DNA from: Teleogryllus oceanicus
Lineage: Eukaryota; Arthropoda; Insecta; Orthoptera; Gryllidae
Direction: 5' to 3'
DNA length: 64,000 bases
Assembly: GCA_964035755.1 (NCBI GenBank)
Contig: CAXIVR010000006.1
Location: 9,591,065-9,655,064 of the forward strand
Shown: positions 37,326-50,200 of the stretch, piece by piece
How positions within the stretch are numbered: the stretch's first letter is position 1
How the letters are laid out: the number at the start of each line of letters is the position of its first letter
Notes under the pieces: model-generated
Told to the model about the DNA's origin: nothing
Seen by the model: only the letters and a program-made list of their open reading frames with translations
Database searches by the model: none
Position numbers and translations under genes: made by a program

Positions 37326-40300
37326 TCCCCCAATTCCTTAATAAGTGGTTTTAAGTACCAAATCACAAAATATTTTGCCCACACTTGAAAAATATTTATA
37401 TAAGGATTTTATAACTTGATATTTAGATAAGACTGATTTGCTTTGGTTTGGCAGTGGACCAACAGAACATTTTGTTAGTTCTTGGATTTAAAGAAATTAT
37501 TAACTCTATATGTCTAATCAGAGAAGGAAAATCTGTAATTAATTTCAGAGTGTTACGGTTATGAAATTTTCTGCACCTTATTGAATGGTATGCTACTCAA
37601 ATTCATAAATTAGTACTTAGCCTTAGTCATAAAAATTAGCAATTTCATTTGATGTAATTTAAATGGCTTTTTTTATTGCAGTCTAAGGGCTCTTATTGCT
37701 AAAAAGGGACTGAAGTTTGAGGCGTTTCAAATTGCGATCGATTACACTATGCTTTGAATCCATTTCCTGCACTGCACTGAGTCCTAGTTCTTGATACTTA
37801 TGTTCTATTATTTCTACATCATGGTCATCTTGTTTCAAAAAGTTGATCAGTGCATGTCATGAAGTCATTCTTGTTCTAGGGCACACACAAATCAGACCAC
37901 AGGGTAACTTTTTGTTAAATGTAGATTAATTTTTACAACTGAGAGAAGAAACCTAACCACAGCACCAGCTATATCATTGCCTGACTGACTGGCAATACCA
38001 ACATATCCTTGTTTCTTACCAGTATCAAACCCTAATAAAAATTATAAAATATATTATTCTTTAAATAGTAAACACTCGTGGTATTGTTCAATTCGTTTCA
38101 TCTACAGTTTCACATCAGTGTACATGCTGATGTCCTAAAGTAATCTTCTGCTGACCTACCTCTCATTGCCTAGCTTTACTCCTACCATAATGTAATTGTC
38201 TAATCATTGGTTGAAGAAGTAACATCTATTTGGAACAAATCATAAGCATAAAATGGAGTAAGAACAAAATATAATAATAAATTTTAACACTTTATCATAA
38301 AGCATGCATTTTCACTATAGAACTGAAACAGGAAAGGAATTGTAGCAACAACGAACACGAAAATAAGATTTTATTTAAAAAATGTGGAGTTAGAACAACC
38401 TGATTCCAAGTAGATGATATATAGAATCTTTAAGGATTGCTCACATGTGCCCAACATGTAGTGTATTTGGCTATGAGTATAATGGTTCAAAGAGAAATTG
38501 TCACAATTTTTATTTTCCTGATTCAACAAAATTATGCAAAGGAGCAATGCTAATTACAGGTATTTCTGTTTCATTAAATCCTGATTGTTTCAATATCCTG
38601 AAGTGCTGTAGTTTCTAATTTGCTTTCATATATTTATTTCCAATGATTGTCACCAACTGTCATTTGGGATTTAAAGCAGTTGAAAGCATCAAACGTGCAA
38701 ATACATTTACAAATTTGATGGTCAAAGAACTTACAATAATAAGCACGAGATCAGAAAGCAATGAGATCTGCAGTTAAGAAACCAACGCTAACAATATCCA
38801 AAACCTTATGAAAATTAAGAGCAAAAAATATTGGAGAAATTAGTCAGATGAGGGTTTTCATATTAAATCTCAAAAATCAAGTTTGTGATTTCTGCAATAC
38901 TTTAGGAGTGAACTTACATCAAGATGATTTTTCCAAACAATTACACATCTATATATATGATTGTTTGTTGAACAGATTTAAGCCCTTCAAAACTTGAAGG
39001 TACATAAAAATCTAGGGGTTGAATATGACAGGAAGATACATTCTCCAGAAATTTGGAGTTCTCCAACACGATTGTTAGATGCTGTGCCCTATGCTTTTCC
39101 TGCAATCAAATATTTTCCAAACTTGGAATATCCATTTTCAATATAACAACATCCATAATTGCAATGGTCACTAAAAATTATTGTTTCCTCCAAAAATGAA
39201 AATGTTGGAGGTTTAAAATTATTGAGGACTCCCTTATTGAATAACTGTATAAAAGATTTCATTGTTAAACGTAAATTTACAGATGAAGCATTAGTACAAT
39301 AAAAACATATCCTTAACAAGCTAGTTTTTAAAGCTACAAACTGAAAATTTATAATATGACAAGATATCCGAGTCAAGCTTCAAGCAAATATAACTTATTT
39401 CAGCCCCCCTTTAAAAATTCTGAACAAAAATCTGACTGAGGGAAATGAATCAAACTCCTACAGATTGTAACCATCTTATTTTCAAAACGACTAGTAATTC
39501 ACCAATTATTAGGATTTGCTAGAAAGATTAATGAAATACACCACATACCCAATAACTGTGGATCAACTATAGTTAGCTTCTAACCAGCAATCAGATACAA
39601 AGACATCTAGCCAATGAAAGAAGGAAATATAACACACTTTATTCACTCAACCGTAATTATGTTTTAATAATACAAAAATTTAGTGACACTAAAACAGTCT
39701 GTGCAAGAACTCTAAAATTCTGGAACATCTTTTTCATACGATTGGAATAATTTGTTGACAACACTTTCGCATCATCATTAGGACACATCCTGCAAGTTTT
39801 TAACAAGCCATATAACTTACCTACAAATGAATTGGTTGCGTTCCCTGTCAACATGTTTCTTTACAATTGTTTTTAACAAATATTGAGCAACAGAAATTAA
39901 ATGTCATGGGTTTTCCCTACACAATACTATTAGGAACTATGGAAAAAGGAAGATGGTACTCTTTATGATCTTTTAAATTAGGCTCTAGCTTTTTTGCATC
40001 TAAGAACACAATAACCACTGTACAGAAACAATACTAAGACAAAGCACACAGATTCAGAATCTGCATTTATTTTCATCTAGAGAGCTTTCAAAACCCATTA
40101 CATACAATTCCCTGTCAGTTAAACTGCAAACAGGTCAGACAAAACAATATAAACGTCCCTTGCTCGACACTCATTATATTACCTCGTCGTTATTACATGC
40201 ATTTTCTTGATCACTCAGTTGTTTTTAAACAAGTTCAACATTTCTTTCTGTGCCAATCACACGTTTGTCAACATTTGTGTAGCAAATGATTTGCCTTTAA

Positions 40301-40548
40301 TACTTTAAAAATAATTCTACACCACAAACCACAGCATATACTTTTGATGTAAGTATTATATATTTGTTTTTGTATACCTGACAAAAGGTTCTAAAGGTCA
40401 TATTCTATAAAACATAGACCTTTTGATCTGTTACCCAAACTATAAGAAGCAAAAAGATCAAATAAAATCACAGAAAGAATCTCATACAGTAAGGGCAATG
40501 AAAATACCTCCAGTTATTGTTAATCATGATCCAATTTATTGTTGCGCT
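37326..40548. other. KLHDC10 downstream region, 3' UTR not delimited
   Basis: AT-rich and non-coding. For the minus-strand gene upstream, AATAAA signals appear (as TTTATT on the + strand) at about 40534-40539 and 40065-40070, so the 3' UTR may be short or about 0.5 kb. Nothing else recognised. Confidence 0.4.
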
Positions 40549-41052
40549 TTACCCAATACGACTAAGAAATTTTGCAGGAATTCCACAGTTCAATAAGTTT
40601 GCACTTGGAACATTGTGAATAAACTGATTGTAATGGACAAGGGCTTCCCAACACATTTCCGAGAGCTTTGGAATGCACACCCATGCACTATGCACTTCTG
40701 CAGTGCGATCAAACTCGCCATTTCCCATATCAGCAATTCCACCAAACGAGAACAACTGTCCTGCTGGAGTCAACGCAGTAGAATGAAAGTACACAGCACG
40801 TGGCAACTTGCAATGACTAAGATGCTGCCACTGTAGGGTGTTCAAATCAAGTTTCCACAGATCATCAAATATATTAGAACCGTCGTAGCCTCCAGAAATG
40901 AATACTGCTGAATGCTGGATACCGTCTGATGGAAGTTGGACACAACCATGACAACGCCGAGCAGCTGGTACTCCTGGAGGTGATAATGCTGGGTCACCAG
41001 ATGTCACTAAAGTTTCCCACTGTCCTGTGCTCAGGTTAAAAGCTGGAATTTT
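40549..41052 (-). CDS. Klhdc10: KLHDC10 last exon
   Basis: Acceptor GATGTGTTGCAG|AAAATTCC, phase 0, 168 codons including the TAA stop at 40549-40551. It encodes the last kelch repeats and the C-terminal cullin-box-like helix. The intron before it is 389 bp. Confidence 0.9.
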   Translation of the reverse strand, partial: KIPAFNLSTGQWETLVTSGDPALSPPGVPAARRCHGCVQLPSDGIQHSAVFISGGYDGSNIFDDLWKLDLNTLQWQHLSHCKLPRAVYFHSTALTPAGQLFSFGGIADMGNGEFDRTAEVHSAWVCIPKLSEMCWEALVHYNQFIHNVPSANLLNCGIPAKFLSRIG

Positions 41053-42103
41053 CTGCAACACATCACACATACTGCTCTAATTTTGAAATCATCATACTTA
41101 TCAATGTTATTTCCTTAAAACTCTTGAATATTACTGAAGCTATGTATTCTCAACTATGAAGAAAAAACGTTAGTGTTATGGATTGTTATTAAATAATATT
41201 AATGTTTTACAAATGTAAATATTTGGGAACACGAGTTCATTTCGTATGCAATCATCAATTTAAAAAGATTTCACATAACACTGAAATTAATGTGGAATAT
41301 TAAAACCATTTCAAAAGCATTATTGTTTAATACAAAACAAACTGTCAAATCTACCAAATCAAAGAAAGAAGGGAAAGATCTTTAAACTTTTAATTTAAAA
41401 GTTTACTACACATGATAAATAAAGAGAAAAATACATCTTACCTCAAATCCATACACATCAGTAGCTGTGCCTCCACCCATTACAAAAATCCTTGATCCAT
41501 CAAATGCTAATTCATGTCTATAGCGACCATCTGGTTCACCTCTTCCTCCACGACACACATGAACTTCCTCCCATTGCCCAGTTTTAATTAACCCTATCAA
41601 AAACCTCCATCTAGCACTAAAGCCTGTCCATATTGTTTGGGAGGAAGTTCTCCATTGGCTTGAATAGCATGCATTTTTATTTTTTCATTTAAATTACACA
41701 CATAAAGCTGGTTGCTACAAGTTGTTCCAAAAGGCACACCCGTTCCTCCATATACCATCATTGTAGTACCTTTCAAAATTACAGCATTTGATGCCAATTC
41801 ATTGGGCATATCATCGGCACATAAAAGTTTCGTCCAATTTGAAGTACAGAAATTATACTTCCATAGTTCTTTGAATAAAGGTTCGCTTGCTTGCCAATCG
41901 TGAATTTCTTCTCCCGACTCTTCGTCCTCGGGTATGTAAGGATTGTATCCCCCAAATGAGTACATATTTCCCTCATCGCACGCAATTCGGTGACCACTCC
42001 GGGAAAGAGGGGATTTCGAGGGCGTCGGAGTTTTCGGATGACGCTTCACAAAAATGAATGGCCTGAAAGCGTACGGCTGTACACCACTATCTTTGGCAGA
42101 CAT
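40549..42103 (-). CDS. Klhdc10: KLHDC10-type kelch protein, three coding blocks
   Basis: A kelch-repeat beta-propeller protein. The mammalian orthologue is a substrate receptor of a cullin-2 ubiquitin ligase that reads C-terminal degrons; the fly relative is called slim. Blocks are 42103-41605, 41593-41442 and 41052-40549. Start: ATG at 42101-42103 (MSAKDSGVQPYAF), with an in-frame TAA 27 nt upstream. Kelch motifs: RSGHRIACDEGNMYSFGGYN, LASNAVILKGTTMMVYGG, YRHELAFDGSRIFVMGGG, ARRCHGCVQL and VYFHSTALTPAGQLFSFGG. The C-terminal KLSEMCWEALVHYNQ aligns with the BC/cullin-box helix of KLHDC10. The total is about 384 codons against 442 in the human protein. Between blocks 1 and 2 about 18-20 kelch residues are missing and the frame is broken by 11 nt (see findings). 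The assignment to the family is firm; intactness is not. Confidence 0.88.
41442..41593 (-). CDS. Klhdc10: KLHDC10 coding block 2
   Basis: Encodes GLIKTGQWEEVHVCRGGRGE to DVYGFE. It ends in a good donor, GAG|GTAAGATG, in phase 0. The left edge is the anomalous 11-nt junction. Confidence 0.82.
41605..42103 (-). CDS. Klhdc10: KLHDC10 coding block 1
   Basis: Start codon through LVLDGG; covers the N-terminus and the first two to three kelch repeats (FGGYNPYIPEDEESGEEIHD, then FKELWKYNF and MMVYGGTGVPFG). In the genomic frame it runs on to a TGA at 41597-41599. Confidence 0.85.
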
Positions 42104-42935
42104 TGTCGTTTTCTTATCTTTCACAAATTAAATAATATACTGTGCTTAATAACAACTTACACCATGTTTACAGTGCACTGCAGAAGCACCGGTCAACGCG
42201 AACCGACACGATTTGACCAATGAATCAATAATTACAAGTACTACGTGTGACCACACACTCAACACGAAAGCACCAATTGCTGCATGTATACACTGACAAG
42301 ACACTGTCCACACTTGTCCATGTAGTCGTACGAATATGGGTAAATTTCGGCCTTGATTCACGCGTAAGTAGTTTCATAGGAAAACGTGCTCGTAATTTAC
42401 TGTCCTCGAATATGAGCACAATGGATTAATTTTAAACGAGGAAGAATATTCATTATAGTTTAGTATCACTATAAAATACTTATTTTGACTTCCATTGCTC
42501 CAATGCATAAACTACTCGTAATTTCAATAGGCGTACGTATGGATTATCCAAACCAGTCCAGATGTCTTCAACCGAATGTGCATGACAGCAGACAGGAAAT
42601 TATACCAACAAATCGCAGCAAATAATAACCAGTTTTCTTCAAAGATAGCGCAACTGTTGGTCGTCCGTCACTAGCGCAACGCATTGGTGAAAACCAGAAG
42701 CTTACTGCGAAATGAAGTGGATGCCTACTGCAGCAGCTTTATATGCGCATGTCGACAAGAGATTGCACCCGCATGCGCCATGGTTGTGATTAATCATAGA
42801 ACAAGTACGATTGTCACGCAGTTGCACAACATTATGATTTTCCAACGCAGAAGTAACTTCTATATGTTCCTTTATGTGCGGTTTGACATTTAGTATGAAT
42901 TAAAAGATTAAAATACTTTCCGTGTTTTCTAAACT
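42104..42935. promoter_or_regulatory. region upstream of KLHDC10 (promoter presumed)
   Basis: About 830 bp between the KLHDC10 start codon and the nearest OSBP polyadenylation signal, so the KLHDC10 promoter and 5' UTR should lie here. I see no TATA box or other defined element. Confidence 0.35.
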
Positions 42936-42941
42936 TTTATT
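42936..42941 (-). terminator. candidate OSBP polyadenylation signal
   Basis: AATAAA on the minus strand, 1.1 kb downstream of the OSBP stop codon and before the KLHDC10 start. Other AATAAA matches between here and 44058 cannot be excluded as earlier sites. Confidence 0.4.
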
Positions 42942-44058
42942 ATAACTTTCCTTCTCCAATAACACTGCACATCAGGCATTATTTTTCTTAGGCACATATT
43001 CCCAAATAAAATTACAATAATCAGCCTAAAAATAAAATTAGTTCTTACCTTTTTTTACTTTAAAGATATTGAGAGGGTGGGGGGCAATGGACAATGGCAG
43101 GATGTTACAACAAATTTGAAATATCCATCACTTTCACAATACTATTTGTTCAATAATGGGTTGGCATTCATAATTTTAATTTCAAGATTTAAACAAATAC
43201 AACTCCCAAGATTGTAAGGTATAAGGTCAAAAAGGCCCTTTATCTGGGGCCTTACACCTAACCCAAATAAAACAATTCTATAGTTTTCTATGTGCCCCAG
43301 CACAGCACCAATTCTCACTCCAGTATCACTGCAGTAACAAACTACAATAAGCACAATTTATCACCCTGTGTGTTACGCACACAAGGCAGGGCTACAAAGA
43401 GCCCAATCTACTCTGACAGTCGCATCTCTGACATTCACAGTTGGCAGGCACACACAAGAATGCATCCAAAGGAAGCATCTTTACGTGCACGCAAGCGCAC
43501 ATGCTGTGTCATGTGTGTATGTCTGTGAGAAGTAGGAAAAGGAAAAAAGGAGGGGAAGGCAATCAATAGAGATGTGACAAGACACAGCATGAGTCATCAT
43601 TCATGATCCTTGCATATATGTACATTCTGCTATTATTAACCAAAGTTATACATACTTGATTGTAGCAGCTTCATTAATTAAAGAGTATGCATGTATCAGT
43701 GCACAGCACATACACACAACGGCTTAAATACTTTTTACAAGAACAGAAAATAATTAATTACAGTTTCCTTAAAATATTACATCTTTGACATGCTATCTCC
43801 ACCAAGGCTATGTTCAGAGAGGTTAAACTGAATGTTGCAATATAATCTTGTGTGAAAACAGACTGCGGGGGATTAAGCCTGTGGCAGACTAGCTTGGGCA
43901 TCCAGCCAGAACTTGGCACCCGACAGCTCTGGCCCACTTTGGGGCAGTACTGGGATAGCAGCTGAGAGCGCTAAGCACCTCATGGAGCGCCCTTGGGCAA
44001 CGTCCACTGGACACATAAGCCCAGCAGTTGCGGAACTAATGTAGCACTTCCTGGCAGC
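42942..44058 (-). other. probable OSBP 3' UTR
   Basis: Directly follows the OSBP stop. The first 200 bp (44058-43860) is more GC-rich than the rest. No other gene is seen. The length depends on which polyadenylation signal is used. Confidence 0.45.
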
Positions 44059-44201
44059 CTAGAAGATGTCTGGGCAGCGGTTCCAGTCTTGCTGCTGTTT
44101 TGAAGACCAATATTCACCCTGATACATGTGGAACACATTTCCAGTCCAGCGTTCCTTCTCCTTTTTGAACCAAATAGGTTCATAAGGAGAGTAAGGAGTG
44201 C
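44059..44201 (-). CDS. Osbp: OSBP last exon
   Basis: GTTTTAG|GCACTCC to a TAG stop at 44059-44061. Encodes TPYSPYEPIWFKKEKERWTG and NVFHMYQGEYWSSKQQQDWN, ending RCPDIF, the usual OSBP C-terminus. The split Gly codon fits the exon 10.6 kb upstream. Confidence 0.95.
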
Positions 44202-47200
44202 CTAAAACAACAATGACACAATTTAAAAAAAAACTTCTCAAGTACAGTTACTTTCTACAATTGTATTATACTAAAAATTACATAAAACGTAATGTAAAAT
44301 ATTACAAAAACCACTGAGTCCTTACATGTCATTTTTAATAATCACTCTTTCCTACTTTCCTCTGAAGCTCAGAGCCCAGTTCAACAATTACATAGAAATT
44401 CATTTCCTGCTTTGCAACTGTTGACCACTATTTCAAACCTACAGCTGTGATGACAATTTTTATAAATGAAATTTTGACTGTTCCTGGCTGCTTGAGTCAA
44501 TTCTTTGAATATCAAATCATAATTTGTAACTATATTTTGAACAGTTTACACTAAACAATTTATTATAAATTTTGATAATACACATACATTACTTTTTATT
44601 AAAGAGTTGATGCTTAAATTTTCCAAACTTTCATTAGCAGTTACGTGGAATTAAAAGTAATTATGCTTTTTATATGTTTTCAGTGAAAAAAGCTTTTAGG
44701 GGCCCCAAATAAGATGAGCTGTGAAGCAAGTACTTGCCTGATCCTCACCTCCTCTGGACACCAATGTTTGTAAATGCACTAGACCATCAAATTCTACAAC
44801 TTGTTTAGTGGAAAATTCCTCATAAATTAGCAACAGAAGACATTGAAATTAACACTCCAACCCTTAGATTTACCAAAAAAAGGTCACATTCATAAATGAG
44901 TAGTTTCACAAATTCGATAGACATCACGTCCATCAAATCATTCTTAACAAGGAATTTGAAATAAGTAAAAGCAAAAGGAAGGTTACATGGGATTTTCACC
45001 AAAAACATTAATTGAAATAGTAACACAATTTACGAGTAAGCCATGTAATTTTAACCATAATGCAGCAATATTGAACAGTTGTTTTTTTCTACATGTAACC
45101 AGTAAATTCACTAAAGAGATAATATTTTCAAGAACAAGTTCGTCTGATAATTTCCTTTAGAGGACCAGCGATCTAGCTTTTTAGAATTCAAAGCCCTCTC
45201 CCCCCGAATATCCACGTTTGATATCATACATTTTTCAGGTTCTCTTTCACTTATTTACACATTTCTTTCAATACTTTACTTAACATTACGTTACTTACAC
45301 ACTTTTCTTTCTCAAGTCAATACTAGACTGCCGTATTTTATGCAACTTTATAGACAAAAGGTGATTTTGCCTCGTTAGAAATAGCTTGTTTGCACTGAGA
45401 CATATTGAGCTCCTAGTTGACATTTTTAAGAAAGTAATATATCTCTCAGGAGGAAAATCCATCTCGCTAAACAGAATTGGTGGTCTCAAAAATGTCCATC
45501 CATCTCAAAACAAAACTGATTTAACCAATATATCTAGAATATCCACATTGGTTCTCAAATGTAGCAAGAAGTTTCCTTTACACATCTTGGTCACCTTTAT
45601 CATGCCAAGAAGGATTTTTTCTAAACTTAATTGAATGCATTATAGCAACTTTAAATTTTAAGTTGATACTGCTGCAGATAATAGATTTTGAGATTTTAAC
45701 AGAAATACAAGTTTTGTGGTCCCCTGATGAAGATTTCCCCACTTGCCAAAAAACATCTGTCTCTCTCTGATCAACATTAATGCCTATTCATAGGTTATTT
45801 TTCAAAATGAGTATTCCCTGATTGATCTGGCCACACTCAAGGCCCTGCGATTTTAAAAAGAATACTTTCAATTCTCAGGGGTACTTTACATGAAGGCTAC
45901 GCAAAATTTTCTCAAAAATAGATGCAATTTTTTTCTCTAGATTTCTTGTAAGAATAGCGTAAAATACACTTATAAAGAGGGAAAAATTTTTTCTCCACAA
46001 TTAGTCTTTAATGACTGTCATGGATATTGTTTTGGAAACATTAGTAGTTTTGGGGTAATTTTGAGTGAAATACAGGCAACAATAAAAACAAAGACCAATT
46101 TCAAGTATTCTTTTAACTTTTCTGAAAAGTTCACAAATGTAATTTTTTGAAATATCTCTCATGAAGTTAATACATAAATTACAGTCATTCTTTATACATA
46201 ATCGGTGCTTCAAATGACTTCTGATGAAGTTTCTCAAAAATTCGAAACTTTTTGAAGAAAAGAATTCCAAATTGCACATTTTCAGAAAATGCTCAAATGA
46301 AATTTCCTGAAAAATGTACGTGACAAAACTAGATTTCTTATTAAAAAAGAGTAAAAATATTGGAAATAGATATTTATACAGAAGTTAGTTTAAATGGCAT
46401 TTGATCGTCTAGGTGTACCGATAAATTATTGTCAGAGGGTCTGTAGAAAACAGAGAAATGATCAGCGAAAGCATTACCAATTGACTTAGTATCTGCTATA
46501 TATGTGAATTAAAGATCATTGTTTGGGGCAGAGAATTTGTACACTTTTTAGAATGAATATATTTCCAAACGTTTTTAGGACATAATGTTATGAAATTCTG
46601 TGGATTTTTATTATAGTTTGCAAAATCTCTTGACGAATTCCTTGCATCTATATCTCCAATCTGAGAAAAGTGAATAATTTACTTGGGAGTTAAGATTGTT
46701 GGTAACTCTTTCTTTCCGCAGAAAATTGAGGTTCTGAGCTCCCTACTGAAACAAGACAGAAAGTTGGACGCTTTCTTTCTTTTTCTTTTTGTACAAAGCT
46801 ATTAATACAATAATATATATGAAAATAAAATAATGAAGATAACTCTTCACAACTTAAATTATCTATATTTAGACTAGAATAAAAGGTACCTAGATAATGT
46901 AATACAGCCAGAAAATTAGCAGATTCAAAATCATAGTACCAATCATTGCATGGTTCAGTGTTATTTACAATATTTGCAAAATAATTGATACATAGGAGGA
47001 GGGTGGTAAGCATCTGGGGAAATAGCGGTTTCATATAGTAAATTACTTCCTCTAACAGGTGCTGTAGCCAGAATCCATGTTTTGTGGGTCCTTGAAATCG
47101 AAAAATCGAATGATAGCAGAAGGTCTGTTCGCCCAACTGCGGTCAACACTCGTACCTAAACTATTCAGCTGATTTTCACCAAAATTGATATACGTCGATT

Positions 47201-50200
47201 GATCTGAACGAACTTTAGACTTTGCGAGTTTGCTATATACATATGTATTAATTTACTACACATCATGAAGGAAAGACCACCATACTACATAATGGAACAG
47301 GGTTTATCCGCTTTTTCTGTATTAGTAGGGCTCATCCATAAATTACGTAACACTAAAGGGGCGTGTTTGCGAAAGCATTATGCTGCATTACATGGGGGTA
47401 CGGGGTGTTCGTTTAGTGTTACATTACACTGATAGTTTTATTTACTTTGCAACATTTGCTGAATTTTTATTCAGTCTTACACTAAAACATTAAAATTTTA
47501 ACAAATTAAATAAAAATATAAATAAATTAAAAAGTTGATGTCTAAATGTTGACAATAATTGAAAATATATTTTTATCAATTGAATATTGATTGAATCTTA
47601 GTTTACAAAGAAAATATTCGAAACTGATCTATAGTCTATTCTAGAATACGCTTAAATTGGCGTAGTAGAGTCTAGTCTTTGTGTCCACCACAACATGTGC
47701 ACGAGTCAGAAATTTTCTCGCCAGTGCTTCCTTCCTTCATGGAAAAATTGTTCCCCAATCTAATTGCTAGGTGCAGTCAGCTTTGCCAATTAATTCTCAC
47801 TTTAATTATCATTAATTTTAATATACAACACAAAATTAATACAAATTGTTTTCATTGTAATATAATTTATTTTTACTTTTGTAAATGGGAGGAAGGGAGT
47901 TCCCAAGCACAGTCTAATAACACTGTAAGTAGGGAGTAGATTTCTATAATTTTGCATATTTTCGTTTGTTACTTCAGTGAACACTTAAGTGAAATTTCTT
48001 GACATTTGGTTAGAACATGATGCTATACAGATTAATATGTAAGTGTATGTTTGTACATATTTGGCCGATTTTTCCTGATGGTGCATATTCGTGTAATTTT
48101 AGGTGCATATTTTGCGTATTTCATTAAAAGAGACCTAACTACAAAATTTTTTTGATAGAATCTATTTATTTACAACCTTTCATTGATTTGAAGATTTGTG
48201 ATTTTTGTTTTCTATATAATTATGATAAAATATTTGTGCAAATGTAGGATATCTCTTGATAACATAGTTTTTAAATCAGTGAGAAGAAATACATCAAGAC
48301 CTACAATGTATTACGCTAAGGTGAATATTTACTTCATTTATTTCAGTCGCAAAGTGTGATAGATTATATTATTTTTGCTCAAAAATGTATCTTTTTGTTC
48401 CACGCTGTTCCCCTTTTTGTTCTCCTGAGTTTTATAAAGAAAAAAGAGGAAATGAACTTCTGTCAATTTTAATTGTATATTTCAGAATTTTTGGGTCATA
48501 AATGTAGATTTTTAAAAGCATATTTCAAGATTTTTTAGGATATAAAAATCTTCTCCTTAGTTAATAGACTGTGTCGCAAGCAGTATGTAATTATGGGGGG
48601 AGGTATTCAAAAAGTCCCAAATTTGCGTTGCATAATTTATGCATGGTCCCGTACCAGTTTTTCTGTCGAAAAATTGCTGTTTCTGCTGCAGCATTACATA
48701 ACTTTCTCTGAATTACATACATTACTCCATAGAATATGTACGTATGTGAGAAAATTAAAAATAAAGAGAAAAAAATTATGTAAAAGACAGTAAGCACTCT
48801 TCATATGAAATTGTAAATTGTGGGAAGAGAAAGCATTGTAAATATAGGTTTTACAACATGACCAATAAAAAATTACGGAAAAGGCAGGAACAGATAAAAC
48901 GTGGGAACATAAATATGGGGTTTTACTGGGTTAAACCTTTTGCACATCAAAGATCATGGGATAATATTATAACAACTATCGAAAACGACATACATGGGAG
49001 GCAAATGTTTGCTTTGAAATTTGAGATACGTGAATCAAATAGAAAAAGATGTAGCAGATATAAATGTAATTGGCAAAGAACAATGGAAACTACATTATAA
49101 GCAAATCTGGTACACAGAAACACCTAATACCAGAGAGGATGAACCTGACTATAATACAACCGTTGACTCTTATATCTTTGGATGAACTACACACAGCACT
49201 AAAAAGTATGAAAAACAAAAAAGCATGTGGCCTAGATGATATTAATGTGGAACTCCTTAAAAACACTGGTACTCTATGTGAATTTAGACTACTATATTTA
49301 TACAATGAATGCTGGCGAAGCTGCAAAATACCGAACTTGTGGAAAACATCAGAAGTCATATCTCAGTTTAAAAAGGGTCAGAGAAAGGAATGTGAGAACT
49401 ACAGGGGCATTAGCCTTCTGAATGCAGCATACAAAATGTACGCAAAAGTAATTAACACTCGTCTAAAAAACATAGCAGAAGCCCATTTGCAAGAACAACA
49501 AGCTGGATTCCAAAAAGGTCGCTCATGTAGTGATAATATCTTTATTATTAAAAGAATTTTAGAAAAAAGACAAGATGTCAATCATGAAACTCATTTAGCT
49601 TTCATAGACTTTGAAAAAGCATTCGACACAGTTGTGCCTACTCCTTGAAGAAGAAGAAAAAGAAGACTACGAAAAAAAGACTACAACGAAGAAGAAGACT
49701 ACGATGAAGAAGAAGACTACAACGAAGAAGAAGACTACGATGAAGAAGAAGACTACGAGGAAGAAGAAGACTACAATGACGAAGAAGACTACAATGACGA
49801 AGAAGAAGACTACGGCAACGAAGAAGAAGACTACAGCAACGAAGAAGAAAGAAGAAGAAGAAGAACTCTTGTATTAATCATTCTATAATATCTTAAGTCT
49901 GATAAGCACCGTTTGTCCAATCTGTGTAATTTAAGCATTCAGATGGGGCCAAGGGAAACCTTGGGCAAATGTGAATTGGTCCGAGATTGAGATATACCTA
50001 AGTGATGTTTGCGGAGTGTGAAATGTCCCCAGAAGACCACTAGGTACTCCAAGAGTCCCTGGTGAACCTTTTAGATGCCAGTAAATGGCACCTGGGAAGA
50101 GAGTGGGGCAAAGCAAAAAAGCTAGCCAATACTCTAGACAGTAAGGAAATAAGAAATTTCATTAATGTGCTATTCTATAATACCACTAAGCTGCTGGCCA

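Noticed and set aside
49611..49877. Lys/Thr-rich frame KKTTTKKK
   Set aside because: Frame through the 18-bp minisatellite, not a gene.
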